DNA from: Brachybacterium phenoliresistens
GTDB lineage: Bacteria; Actinomycetota; Actinomycetes; Actinomycetales; Dermabacteraceae
DNA length: 64,000 nt
Direction of reading: 5' to 3'
Assembly (NCBI RefSeq): GCF_000576425.1
Contig: NZ_KK069996.1
Location: forward strand, 108,650-172,649
Part shown: piece after piece, positions 37,862-46,073 of the stretch
How positions within the stretch are numbered: position 1 is the first letter of the stretch
How the letters are laid out: every line of letters begins with the position of its first letter
The notes under the pieces: model-generated
Database searches by the model: none
Told to the model about the DNA's origin: nothing
Seen by the model: only the letters and a program-made list of their open reading frames with translations
Position numbers and translations under genes: made by a program

Positions 37862-38731
37862 TCATCCGGTGATGAGGTCCTCGAAGCCGAGCTCGACCAG
37901 GTGTGCACGGCTCATGGCCAGGGACTCGAAGATGTCCCGGCCGTAGGTCTGGTCCTGCTCGATGAGCAGGTGCTGGGCGCCGGAGGCGATGCCCTGCTCG
38001 ATCACGGGCCTCCAGTCCAGGTTGCCCTGGCCGACCTCCGCGAACTGGACGATGTCCCGCGACCAGTAGTCGCCGAAGGCGGAGCGGTCCCCGGAGTCCA
38101 GGCGCTCGAAGAAGTCCGGTCCGGGCAGGGCGATGCGGAAGTCCTTGAGGTGGACCAGGTCGAGCACGCCGTCGAACTCGGCCAGGGTGCGCTGGGGGTC
38201 CAGGCCGCCGCGCGCCACCCAGTGGCAGTCGATCTCGAAACGCAGGTCCGGTGCCTTCTCGCGGATGATGTCGAGGATCCGGCGGCCCTCGATCTTCGCG
38301 AACTCCACGTGGTGGTTGTGGTAGCTGAGGCTGATGCCCTCATCGGCCAGGCGCTTCGCGTAGCCGTTGGCCTCGACGCAGAACTCGTCCAGGGCGGCGG
38401 GGGAGCGCAGGGCGTCCATCGGCATCATGCCGATGCGCGCGAAGCCGGTGCCGAGCGCGCGGGCATGCTCCACGTGCGTGTCGAAGTCCGCCGCCAGCGA
38501 CAGCTCGCCGCTGCCCTCGGGGACGGAGGTCTTCGCGGAGATCGCGGCGTACTCGATGCCGAGGTCCTCGCGGGCCGCCGCCATCGCGGCGACGTTCTCG
38601 TCGGTCATGGGGATCTGGGAGACCTCCACGACGGTGAAGCCGGTGTCCTTGACCTGCGCCAGGACGTCGGCGACGCCCCGCTCGGCGATGTGGTCCTTGA
38701 GCATCATCAGCTGGATGCCGATGCGAGCCAT
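37862..38731 (-). CDS. Sugar phosphate isomerase/epimerase (xylose-isomerase-like TIM barrel)
   Basis: The 289-residue product has the AP-endonuclease-2/IolE-like fold: GIQLMMLKDHIAERG, SYHNHHVEFAK, FEIDCHWVARGG, LVHLKDF and DYWSRDIVQFAEVGQGNLDW, containing metal-ligand Glu, His and Asp. Likely isomerises a sugar or inositol derivative. In a two- or three-gene unit with the next isomerase, opposite the Gfo/Idh/MocA oxidoreductase and MFS gene. Confidence 0.82.
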   Translation of the reverse strand: MARIGIQLMMLKDHIAERGVADVLAQVKDTGFTVVEVSQIPMTDENVAAMAAAREDLGIEYAAISAKTSVPEGSGELSLAADFDTHVEHARALGTGFARIGMMPMDALRSPAALDEFCVEANGYAKRLADEGISLSYHNHHVEFAKIEGRRILDIIREKAPDLRFEIDCHWVARGGLDPQRTLAEFDGVLDLVHLKDFRIALPGPDFFERLDSGDRSAFGDYWSRDIVQFAEVGQGNLDWRPVIEQGIASGAQHLLIEQDQTYGRDIFESLAMSRAHLVELGFEDLITG

Positions 38732-38773
38732 GGGATGGTCCTGTCTCTCGGTGGGGTCTGTCGGTGGGGCGGG

Positions 38774-39610
38774 TCAGCGGTACTGGATGCCGAGCTCGTC
38801 CAGCAGCCCGGTGAAGGCTCCGTGCGCCTCCCGGAACAGATCCGGTCCGGAGAAGCCGCCGGTGGCGTAGGCCAGGGAGAGGTGCGGCTCGAGGGAGAAG
38901 AACCCGTCGAAGCCGTCGTCGCGGATCGCGGTGAGGAACTCGCGGACCTCCCCGTCGCCCTTGCCGGAGGTGACGACCTCGCCGTCCTCCAGCCGGGCGT
39001 CCTTGATCTGCACGTACTCCAGGTGCGGGCGCAGCAGCTCGTAGCCCTCGGTCACGGGGCGCACGCCGACCTGCACGAAGTTCGCGGCGTCCCAGGCCGC
39101 CCGCAGGCGCGGCGAGCCGACGGAGACGAGGATGTCCGCGCAGCGCGCCGGGGTGTCGCCGTAGATGTGCTTCTCGTTCTCGTGCAGCAGCGTCACCCCG
39201 CGCTCCTCGGCGACGTCGGCGAGGGCGCGCATGCGCCGCAGCACCTCGTCGCGATGCGTCGCCGGATCCTCGCCCTCGGGGAGGAAGAAGGAGAAGATGC
39301 GGATGTACTCGGCACCGAAGTGCGCGGCGACGTCGGCCGCGTGGCGCATGCGCTCCAGGTGCGGGGCGAAGTCGTCGGTGATCTTGATCTTCCCGATCGG
39401 GGAGCCGATGGAGGAGACCCGGACGCCCGCCTCGTCGAGGATCCGCTTCGCCTCGGCCAGCTGCTGCTCATCGAGGTCCAGGACGTTCGTGTCCCAGGCG
39501 GAACGGAACTCGATCCAGTCCATGCCCAGCTCCCGCACCACCTGCACCTGCTCGGCGAGGTCGGAGGAGATCTCGTCGGAGAATCCGGAGAGGGTCCACA
39601 TCGGCTGCAT
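38774..39610 (-). CDS. Second sugar phosphate isomerase/epimerase
   Basis: The 278-residue paralogue of the downstream gene has SGFSDEISSDLAEQVQVVRELGMDWIEFR as its first barrel unit, LLHENEKHIYGDTPARC, and YVQIKDARLEDGEVVTSGKGDGEVREFL with the metal-binding acidic residues. AGGAAGG precedes the ATG. A dyad-rich 273-bp region separates it from the divergent oxidoreductase. Confidence 0.82.
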   Translation of the reverse strand: MQPMWTLSGFSDEISSDLAEQVQVVRELGMDWIEFRSAWDTNVLDLDEQQLAEAKRILDEAGVRVSSIGSPIGKIKITDDFAPHLERMRHAADVAAHFGAEYIRIFSFFLPEGEDPATHRDEVLRRMRALADVAEERGVTLLHENEKHIYGDTPARCADILVSVGSPRLRAAWDAANFVQVGVRPVTEGYELLRPHLEYVQIKDARLEDGEVVTSGKGDGEVREFLTAIRDDGFDGFFSLEPHLSLAYATGGFSGPDLFREAHGAFTGLLDELGIQYR

Positions 39611-39699
39611 GCCTTCCTGTCACAGGGACGGGCCGCGGGCCGCCGGCGCCGGGTCCACCGGCGCCCGGGAGCGGGCCGCTGTGCCCGGGGTCGTCCCGA

Positions 39700-39705
39700 A
39701 CAGTA
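39700..39705 (-). promoter_or_regulatory. -10 box of the isomerase operon
   Basis: Minus-strand TACTGT; leader to ATG 39610 about 83 nt. The nested dyad starts 26 bp upstream, over and behind the -35 position. Confidence 0.45.
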
Positions 39706-39730
39706 TCGAGCGGGTTCCGCTGACCTCTGC

Positions 39731-39778
39731 GGTTGCCGTCGGTTGCCCGCGTCGGAGAGCTGGCAACCCGTGGCAACT
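39731..39778. promoter_or_regulatory. 48-bp nested dyad operator of the sugar catabolic divergon
   Basis: GGTTGCC occurs at 39731 and 39741, and its complement GGCAACC/GGCAACT at 39762 and 39772. The pairs are 10 bp apart within each arm and the whole is mirror-symmetric about 39754.5, suiting two dimers or a tetramer. Confidence 0.8.
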
Positions 39779-39883
39779 CCCGCCCGCCGCTCGTCCCGAC
39801 CACCACCATCGGAGAGGACCCCCCACCTCCGGGCCGCTGCGCCGCGCGCCGGGCCCCGCGAGGACGCGAACGAAAGGCACACC

Positions 39884-41089
39884 ATGACGACGACGTCCCA
39901 GCCCGCCGAGACCCCCGCCGCCGAGCGCACCGTCCGCCTCGGCATCATCGGCGCAGGAACCCAGGGGTCGAGCTACGCCCGCTTCATCGCCGAGGGCATG
40001 GTCCCGCACATGACCCTGACGGCCATCGCCGACACCGACCCTGCCCAGCTCGCCGCCGCCGCGGAGAAGCACCCCGGGGCGGCGACCTTCTCCACCCACC
40101 AGGAGCTGCTGGCCTCCGGCCTGGTCGACGCGGTCGTCACCACGATCCCGCACTACCAGCACCCCGAGGTCGCCATCGCGGCGATCGAGGCCGGCGTCGC
40201 CACCCTCGTGGAGAAGCCCGCCGCCGTGCACACCACCCAGGTCAAGCGCATGAACGCGGTCGCCGAGGCGCACCCCGAGGTCCCCTTCGCGATCATGTTC
40301 AACCAGCGCAACAACCCGCTGTACCAGCAGATCAAGGCGATCGTCGACGGCGGGGAGATCGGCGAGATCCTCCGCTCGAACTGGATCATCACCACCTGGT
40401 GGCGTCCTCAGGGCTACTACGAGCAGTCCGCGTGGCGCGCCACCTGGGGCGGCGAGGGCGGCGGCGTGCTCGTCAACCAGGCGCCCCACCAGCTGGACCT
40501 GTGGCAGTGGATCTGCGGCGTGCCGCAGAAGGTGTTCGCCAAGGCGGGCTTCGGCTTCCGCCGCGACATCGCCGTGGAGGACGAGGTGACCGCGCTGGTG
40601 GACTACGGCGACGGCCGCACCGGCACCTTCACCACCTGCACCCACGACCTCGATGGCACCGACCGCCTCGAGATCCTCGGCACCCAGGGCAAGATCGTCG
40701 TCGAGGGGTCCAAGAAGGCGACCGTCAAGCGCTATGCCCGCCCGGAGAAGCAGATCTCCGACGAATCCACCCCCGAGAGCGCCCGCCAGCTCATGAGCGG
40801 CAACTCCGCAGGCCTGGAGGGCGTGGTGAGCACCGAGGTCATCGAGGACACCTCCGCCTGGGGCGCCCAGCACTCCGGCGTGCTGGAGAACTTCGCCCTG
40901 ACCGTGCTCGGCGAGGCGGAGCTGCTGGCCCCCGGCACCGACGGCATCCACGGCGTGCGCCTGGCCAACGCCATCCACCTCTCGGCCTGGACCGGCCGCG
41001 AGGTGCCGATCGACTTCGATGAGAGCGAGTACCTCGCCGAGCTCAACAAGCGCATCGAGGCCGAAGGCGTGTACCCCACCCAGAGCTGA
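39884..41089 (+). CDS. Gfo/Idh/MocA-family oxidoreductase
   Basis: The 401-residue product has an N-terminal Rossmann domain (RLGIIGAGTQGSSYARF), the catalytic-type EKPAA (about 109-113), and a C-terminal beta-sheet domain (GGGVLVNQAPHQLDLWQWICG with His/Asp). It probably oxidises a sugar or polyol with NAD(P)+. GAAAGG precedes the ATG. Divergent from two isomerases and upstream of an MFS gene, forming a catabolic module; substrate unknown (myo-inositol-like or sugar acid are candidates). Confidence 0.88.
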   Translation: MTTTSQPAETPAAERTVRLGIIGAGTQGSSYARFIAEGMVPHMTLTAIADTDPAQLAAAAEKHPGAATFSTHQELLASGLVDAVVTTIPHYQHPEVAIAAIEAGVATLVEKPAAVHTTQVKRMNAVAEAHPEVPFAIMFNQRNNPLYQQIKAIVDGGEIGEILRSNWIITTWWRPQGYYEQSAWRATWGGEGGGVLVNQAPHQLDLWQWICGVPQKVFAKAGFGFRRDIAVEDEVTALVDYGDGRTGTFTTCTHDLDGTDRLEILGTQGKIVVEGSKKATVKRYARPEKQISDESTPESARQLMSGNSAGLEGVVSTEVIEDTSAWGAQHSGVLENFALTVLGEAELLAPGTDGIHGVRLANAIHLSAWTGREVPIDFDESEYLAELNKRIEAEGVYPTQS

Positions 41090-41097
41090 GGATCTCC

Positions 41098-41124
41098 GGG
41101 CGGGGACGGACGCCGTCCCCGCCC
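41098..41124 (+). terminator. Hairpin between oxidoreductase and MFS genes
   Basis: GGGCGGGGACGG (41098-41109) pairs with CCGTCCCCGCCC (41113-41124) around ACG, followed by CTTCCT. It may partly terminate and lower MFS expression. Confidence 0.65.
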
Positions 41125-41234
41125 CTTCCTCGACCTGACGACAGGCGTGCGCCGCCGCCCCGCGCGGCGCGACGCCCCTGTCGTCATGCCCTGCCGCGCC
41201 CGCGCGGCAGCCCTCGACAGCAAGGAGGCACCCC

Positions 41235-42569
41235 ATGTCGACGACCCTCGAATCCAGCCCCGGCCCCGCAGCGGGCCCGCCCTCCGCCGGGGACGCCGCC
41301 CCGCCCCGCGGACGAGGGCGGACCGTCGCCGCCCTCGGCTTCTCCCAGGCCGTGGACAATTCCGAGTCCGGGCTCATCAACACCTTCTTCCCGCTCATCC
41401 GCACCGCCTTCGGCCTGGACTACGGCGCCCTCGGCCTGCTCACCTCGATCCCGCGCTTCTCGCGGATGATCTTCGGCCCCTTCTGGGCGATGATGGCGGA
41501 CCGCTTCGGCCGCAAGCCGATCCTGTTCCTGGTCACCGGGGTGTGGGGCCTGTTCACCGTCGCGGCGGGGTTCGCGCCGAACTATCCGGTGCTGGTGGCG
41601 CTGTTCGCCATCTCCGCGATCGGGACCGTCGCCTCGGAGCCGATCCTCAACGGCCTCCTGCCGGACATCTTCGCGAGATCCGAGCGTGGAAAGGCCTATG
41701 GCCTCGTGCGGGGGATCGGAGGCGGGGTCGGCATCGTGATGGGACCGGCCATCGGCCTGTTCGGCGCGAATCCCGAGGGCTGGCGCTACGCGATGTGGGC
41801 GATGGGCGCCGTCTCGATCCTCTCGGGGATCATGATCCTGCTGTGGGTGCCGAGCGTGGGCGGGACGGCCTCGAGGATCTCCCGGGATTCCGCCTCCGGG
41901 GCGTTCCGGGTCGCCGATGCGATGAAGCTGTTCCGCATCCCCACGATCGCGCTGATGGTGGCGATGATCCCCTTCGTCACCTCGGTCGCGGTGCTGCCGT
42001 TCTACTCGACCTTCCTGGTGGACGAGCGAGGGTACTCGGTCCCGGAGTCGACGGTGATCATGGCGATCAACTCGATCGGCGTGATGCTCTCGAGCTTCCT
42101 CGGCGGCTTCCTGGGCGATCTGTTCGACCGCCGCTTCGGGGCGAAGGGGAGGGTGATGCTCATGCAGATCTATCTGGTCTCCTTCGCGATCACCGTGGCG
42201 CTGGTGACCCAGCTGCCCTTCGACGGCCGCGGGTTCGTGTACCCCGCCTCCTTCGTGCTCGGCCTGGTGTTCTCGATCGGCTTCTCCGGCTGCGTCCTGC
42301 CGATGATCTCGACCGTCGTCCCGCTGCAGCTGGGAGCGACGGCGTTCGCCCTGCTGTTCTCGTTCATCCAGGGCGGCATCGCCGCGATCTTCTCGATGCT
42401 CGCAGGCAGCATCGCCGATGCGATCGGCCTGGGCGGGACGTTCCTGTGGTTCATGACCGTCCCCTATCTGCTCAACGCGCTGCTCTGGTTCGGCTTCTAC
42501 CGGACCTACCCGCGCGACCGGGCGAAGCAGGACGCCCGCACCGCGGCGCTGCTGGACGGCGCCATCTGA
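41235..42569 (+). CDS. MFS transporter of the sugar catabolic cluster
   Basis: The 444-residue product has 12 predicted helices, motif A MMADRFGRKPILFLVTGVWG, DNSESGLINTFFPLIRTAFGLDYGALGLL at the start and LGDLFDRRFGAKGRVML in the second half. The layout suits a substrate:H+ symporter. GCAAGGAGG precedes the ATG. Genomic position after the oxidoreductase suggests it imports the substrate of the cluster. Confidence 0.88.
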   Translation: MSTTLESSPGPAAGPPSAGDAAPPRGRGRTVAALGFSQAVDNSESGLINTFFPLIRTAFGLDYGALGLLTSIPRFSRMIFGPFWAMMADRFGRKPILFLVTGVWGLFTVAAGFAPNYPVLVALFAISAIGTVASEPILNGLLPDIFARSERGKAYGLVRGIGGGVGIVMGPAIGLFGANPEGWRYAMWAMGAVSILSGIMILLWVPSVGGTASRISRDSASGAFRVADAMKLFRIPTIALMVAMIPFVTSVAVLPFYSTFLVDERGYSVPESTVIMAINSIGVMLSSFLGGFLGDLFDRRFGAKGRVMLMQIYLVSFAITVALVTQLPFDGRGFVYPASFVLGLVFSIGFSGCVLPMISTVVPLQLGATAFALLFSFIQGGIAAIFSMLAGSIADAIGLGGTFLWFMTVPYLLNALLWFGFYRTYPRDRAKQDARTAALLDGAI

Positions 42570-42595
42570 CGTCTCGGCGCCTCGCCGCACCTGCC

Positions 42596-42633
42596 CAGAA
42601 GGGCCCGACCGGACCTCCGGTCGGGCCCTTCTG
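42596..42633. terminator. Strong terminator after the MFS gene
   Basis: CAGAAGGGCCCGACCGG (42596-42612) pairs perfectly with CCGGTCGGGCCCTTCTG (42617-42633) around ACCT, a 17-bp stem. Confidence 0.93.
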
Positions 42634-42701
42634 CTGCGTCCGGCGCCGATGAGGCATCGTCGGCAGCCCTCCGACCTGCGCGGATGCATCGATCTCGGCA
42701 A

Positions 42702-42745
42702 GTTCTAGACAACTGTCGTGTTCTGGACACGTGTCGATCTATGAT
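42702..42745 (+). promoter_or_regulatory. Promoter and twin dyads of the Tat-type surface protein gene
   Basis: Two 17-bp direct repeats (42702-42718, 42720-42736; 18-bp period) each contain GACA-N2-TGTC (GACAACTGTC, GACACGTGTC). The -10 TATGAT (42740-42745) follows directly, so the dyads cover the -35 region. Leader about 105 nt to the ATG at 42857. The 287-bp gap holds nothing else but the terminator. Confidence 0.65.
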
Positions 42746-42856
42746 GTCGGCACGCCGGGACGGGCGGCAGACCACCGCTCGGGAGAACCGGTGCGCGGGC
42801 AGGGGCGCCTTGACGATCGGGTGGCTCGGTCCGGCCCTCAGGACGGAGAGATTCCC

Positions 42857-43744
42857 ATGGCTCGACACATCGCCACCCTCGATTCCGCATCCACCACCAC
42901 CCGCAGGTCGCTCATGAAGGGCGTCGCCTGGGCGACCCCCGTGGCCGTCGTGTCCATCGCCGCGCCGGCGGTCGCGACCTCCCCGACGCCGCCGATCGAC
43001 GTCTCGCTGGACGGGGACTCGTGCAAGTACCCCGGGCAGAGCACGCCGAACGCCTTCTCGTACAAGCTGATCTTCAACATCGAGAACAACCGCGACTACG
43101 ACATCGAGTGGAGGGTGACCTCGCTGTACGTCGACCCCAACTCGGGATCGAACATCACCTTCCCCTACAGCTTCCCGACGGCCTGGACCTCGCTCTCGGC
43201 CCACGGCAGCACCGCGGCCACGTTCATCTCCAACGAGAGCACCAACAGCTCCAACGGAAGCGCCGTGTTCACCTTCGAGGTCCGCAAGGTCGGCGGCGGA
43301 GCCGAGCAGCCCGTCTCCGGGTCGATCTCCATCGGCGGCCTGCCGCCGTGCAAGGGCGAGGACGCCGCGAAGACCGCGGCCCGGACCGAGGAGGCCCTCC
43401 CCGAGGAGGAGGCCGCGCTCGTCGAGGACGCCCCGGAGGAGACCGCGACCGTCGAGGAGGAGCCGCCGGCCGAGGAGGAGCCGGCCCCCGAGGAGCAGCC
43501 TCCTGCGGAGGAGAAGCCTCCCGTGACCGAGGAGGACCCGGCGAAGGACGAGGCCCCGGCGCCCGAGGAGACCGAGGCCGAGAAGCCCGCGGACACGGCG
43601 AAGGCCGCGCGCGAGCCCGCCCCGCCGGTCGAGGAGCCCTCCGATGCCCCGAAGTCCGACGCCTCGAAGCCCGCCGTCGCGGAGTCCGAGACGCCGAGCG
43701 AGACCCCGACCCCCACCGAGGAGGCCACCGCCGCCGGCGCCTGA
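42857..43744 (+). CDS. Tat-type exported protein with acidic low-complexity tail
   Basis: The 295-residue product has a twin-Arg signal (RRSLMKGVAWATPVAVVSIA, about 17-36; cleavage likely after APAVA), a beta-rich globular domain (about 40-170) with two Cys (DGDSCKYPGQ, LPPCKGED) likely disulfide-bonded, and a ~125-residue Glu/Pro/Ala/Lys tail made of EEEPPAEE-like blocks. No LPXTG or membrane anchor follows, so it is secreted or wall-associated. CGGAGAG lies before the ATG. Function unknown. Confidence 0.72.
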   Translation: MARHIATLDSASTTTRRSLMKGVAWATPVAVVSIAAPAVATSPTPPIDVSLDGDSCKYPGQSTPNAFSYKLIFNIENNRDYDIEWRVTSLYVDPNSGSNITFPYSFPTAWTSLSAHGSTAATFISNESTNSSNGSAVFTFEVRKVGGGAEQPVSGSISIGGLPPCKGEDAAKTAARTEEALPEEEAALVEDAPEETATVEEEPPAEEEPAPEEQPPAEEKPPVTEEDPAKDEAPAPEETEAEKPADTAKAAREPAPPVEEPSDAPKSDASKPAVAESETPSETPTPTEEATAAGA

Positions 43745-43820
43745 CCGGCCCGTGCGGACCCGGGCGCGGCCGCCGGGCTCCGTGACCCTGCTGCCTGATC
43801 CCTGCTCGGGGGCGCCGCGG

Positions 43821-43826
43821 TACGGT
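43821..43826 (+). promoter_or_regulatory. -10 box, probable leaderless start of the phosphotransferase gene
   Basis: TACGGT followed by six bases and the ATG at 43833. Confidence 0.65.
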
Positions 43827-43832
43827 GGGCCG

Positions 43833-44798
43833 ATGCCTGATGCCGCTCCCGCTCCCTCCGACGCGCCGCCGGATCCCTCGAGCATCCCTCAGCTGCCCGG
43901 CATGCGCCGCGTCGCGGAGCCCGTGCTGCTGGGACGCGGCTGGGACAACGACATGTGGCACGTCGGCACCCTGGACGACGGCACCCGGGTCGTGCTGCGT
44001 CGCCCCTACCGGGAGCTCGGCCGCTGGGCGCTGCAGCAGGAGATCGCCGCGCTGCGCACGATGGTCCCGTGCGCGGAGTTCGCGACCCCGCAGCTCCTCG
44101 CCGTCCTCGGCGAGGACGAGCCCGCGGGGCCGGCCTCGCTCATGACCTGGCTGGAGGGGGAGGTCGTCGCCGATGTGCTGCAGCGCCGGGACGCGGGGGA
44201 GGCATCCCGGCCGGCGCGGCTCCTGGCGGGCGCGCTCGCGCAGCTGCATCGGCCCGCTCCGGCCGAGCACCCGCGCAGCCCGTATCGCGGGGTGCCGCTG
44301 GCCTCCCGGCCGGGCCGCACCGAGTCCGACCTCGCCGCCCTGCGCGAGCGGCCGCAGCCCGAGGGCCTCGGGGCGGAGCAGCTCGCCCGGGTCGAGGAGA
44401 TCCTGCGCCGCGGTCTCGACGCCGCCCCCTGGCGCGGGCCGGACCTCCTCCTGCACGGCGACCCGCATCCGGCGAACCTGGTGATGCTCCGGGACGGCCG
44501 GCTGGGGATGATCGACTGGGGGGACACGAGCGCCGGAGACCCCGCGAGCGACCTCGCCCAGCTGTTCCTGCTGGATCCCGGCGGCGACGGACTGGCCGCC
44601 TACCTCGACGCGGTGCGGGGCGGGCGCGCCGGCAGCGCCGCGGTGCTCGCGGACGTCGCCGCCCTCGAGGCGCGCTCGCGCGCCTGGGCCGTGCGCTTCG
44701 CCGTCATGATCCTCGCCCACGCGCTGCGCGGGGAGGCGGACGCGCAGGCACCGCTCGCGCAGTGCGCGCGGAACCTGCTGCTCGCCTGGTCCGTCTGA
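43833..44798 (+). CDS. APH-family phosphotransferase
   Basis: The 321-residue product has GRGWDNDMWHVG (nucleotide loop), LLHGDPHPANLVMLRDG with catalytic Asp and MIDWGDTSAGDPASDLA with the metal Asp, the standard aminoglycoside-phosphotransferase family core. Natural substrates of such genomic members are seldom known. The promoter position selects ATG 43833 over a 63-residue longer frame that runs back into the previous gene. Confidence 0.85.
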   Translation: MPDAAPAPSDAPPDPSSIPQLPGMRRVAEPVLLGRGWDNDMWHVGTLDDGTRVVLRRPYRELGRWALQQEIAALRTMVPCAEFATPQLLAVLGEDEPAGPASLMTWLEGEVVADVLQRRDAGEASRPARLLAGALAQLHRPAPAEHPRSPYRGVPLASRPGRTESDLAALRERPQPEGLGAEQLARVEEILRRGLDAAPWRGPDLLLHGDPHPANLVMLRDGRLGMIDWGDTSAGDPASDLAQLFLLDPGGDGLAAYLDAVRGGRAGSAAVLADVAALEARSRAWAVRFAVMILAHALRGEADAQAPLAQCARNLLLAWSV

Positions 44799-44810
44799 GG
44801 TCCGACGGCC

Positions 44811-46031
44811 TCAGCACTTCCCGATCGCGGTGCGGGCGGTGACGAAGGCCTGCACCGCGGTCTCGACATCGTCCTCGCTGTGCGCGGCGGAGAGCTGGAC
44901 GCGGATGCGTGCCCTGTCCTTCGGCACCACCGGGTAGGAGAAGGCGGTCACGTAGACGCCCTGGGCGAGCATCGCATCGGCCATCTGGGCGGCCCGGCGG
45001 GCATCGCCGAACATGACCGGGACGATGGCGTGCTCCCCGGGCAGCAGCTCGAAGCCCTCCTCGGCCATGCGGGTGCGGAACTGCGCGGCGTTGCGCATCA
45101 GGCGGGCCCGCAGCTCGCGGCTGCCCGCCACCAGCTCGAGGGCCTTCAGCGTCGCCGCCACGATCGACGGGGCCAGCGAGTTGGAGAACAGGTAGGGGCG
45201 GGCCCGCTGGCGCAGCAGCTCGATGATCTCGCCGCGCCCGGAGACGTAGCCGCCGCTGGCCCCGCCGAGCGCCTTGCCGAAGGTGCCCGTGTACAGGTCC
45301 ACCCGGTCCGAGACGCCGAAGTGCTCGGGGGTGCCGGCGCCGTGCTCGCCCAGGAAGCCCACCGCATGGGAGTCGTCCACCAGCACCAGCGCCCCGAACT
45401 CGTCGGCGAGGTCGCAGATCCCCGGCAGCGGGGCGAGGTACCCGTCCATGGAGAACACGCCGTCGGTGACGATGATCGTGCGCCGGGCCCCGGCGCCGTC
45501 GTTCAGCTCCCGGGTCTGCTCGAGCCGGGCGCGCAGATCGTCGAGGTCGGCGTTGCGGTAGCGCAGCCGCGCCGCCTTGGACAGGCGGATCCCGTCGATC
45601 AGCGAGGCGTGGTTCAGCTCGTCGGAGATGATCGCGTCCTGCGCGCCGAACAGCGACTCGAACACCCCGCCGTTCGCGTCGAAGCAGGAGGAGAACAGGA
45701 TCGTCCCCTCCGTGCCGAGGAAGCGGCTCACGGCGCGCTCCAGCTGGAGGTGCAGGTCCTGGGTGCCGCAGATGAACCGCACCGAGGCCATCCCGAACCC
45801 CCGCTCGTACAGGGCGTCCTTGGCGGCGGCGATGATCGCGGGATGATCGGCCAGGCCCAGGTAGTTGTTGGCGCAGAAGTTCAGCACCCGGGCGGTCCCA
45901 CCGCCGGGGCCTGCGGTGGCCACGTGCGCCGACTGCGGGGTGAGGATCGCCCGCTCGTGCTTGTACGTGCCGGCTTCGCGGATCTCGTCGAGCTCGAGGC
46001 GCAGCTGGTCCTTCATTGCGGTGTATGCCAT
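44811..46031 (-). CDS. kbl: 2-amino-3-ketobutyrate CoA ligase (glycine C-acetyltransferase)
   Basis: This PLP enzyme splits 2-amino-3-ketobutyrate with CoA into glycine and acetyl-CoA. The 406-residue product has [52 protein letters not shown] and the Schiff-base Lys253 ([15 protein letters not shown]). AGGAG lies 7 nt before the ATG. It follows tdh by 42 nt; together they form the threonine-to-glycine pathway. Confidence 0.95.
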   Translation of the reverse strand: MAYTAMKDQLRLELDEIREAGTYKHERAILTPQSAHVATAGPGGGTARVLNFCANNYLGLADHPAIIAAAKDALYERGFGMASVRFICGTQDLHLQLERAVSRFLGTEGTILFSSCFDANGGVFESLFGAQDAIISDELNHASLIDGIRLSKAARLRYRNADLDDLRARLEQTRELNDGAGARRTIIVTDGVFSMDGYLAPLPGICDLADEFGALVLVDDSHAVGFLGEHGAGTPEHFGVSDRVDLYTGTFGKALGGASGGYVSGRGEIIELLRQRARPYLFSNSLAPSIVAATLKALELVAGSRELRARLMRNAAQFRTRMAEEGFELLPGEHAIVPVMFGDARRAAQMADAMLAQGVYVTAFSYPVVPKDRARIRVQLSAAHSEDDVETAVQAFVTARTAIGKC

Positions 46032-46073
46032 GGGGGTCTCCTCGGGTCCGGGGCGGGGTCGGGGCGGGGGCGG

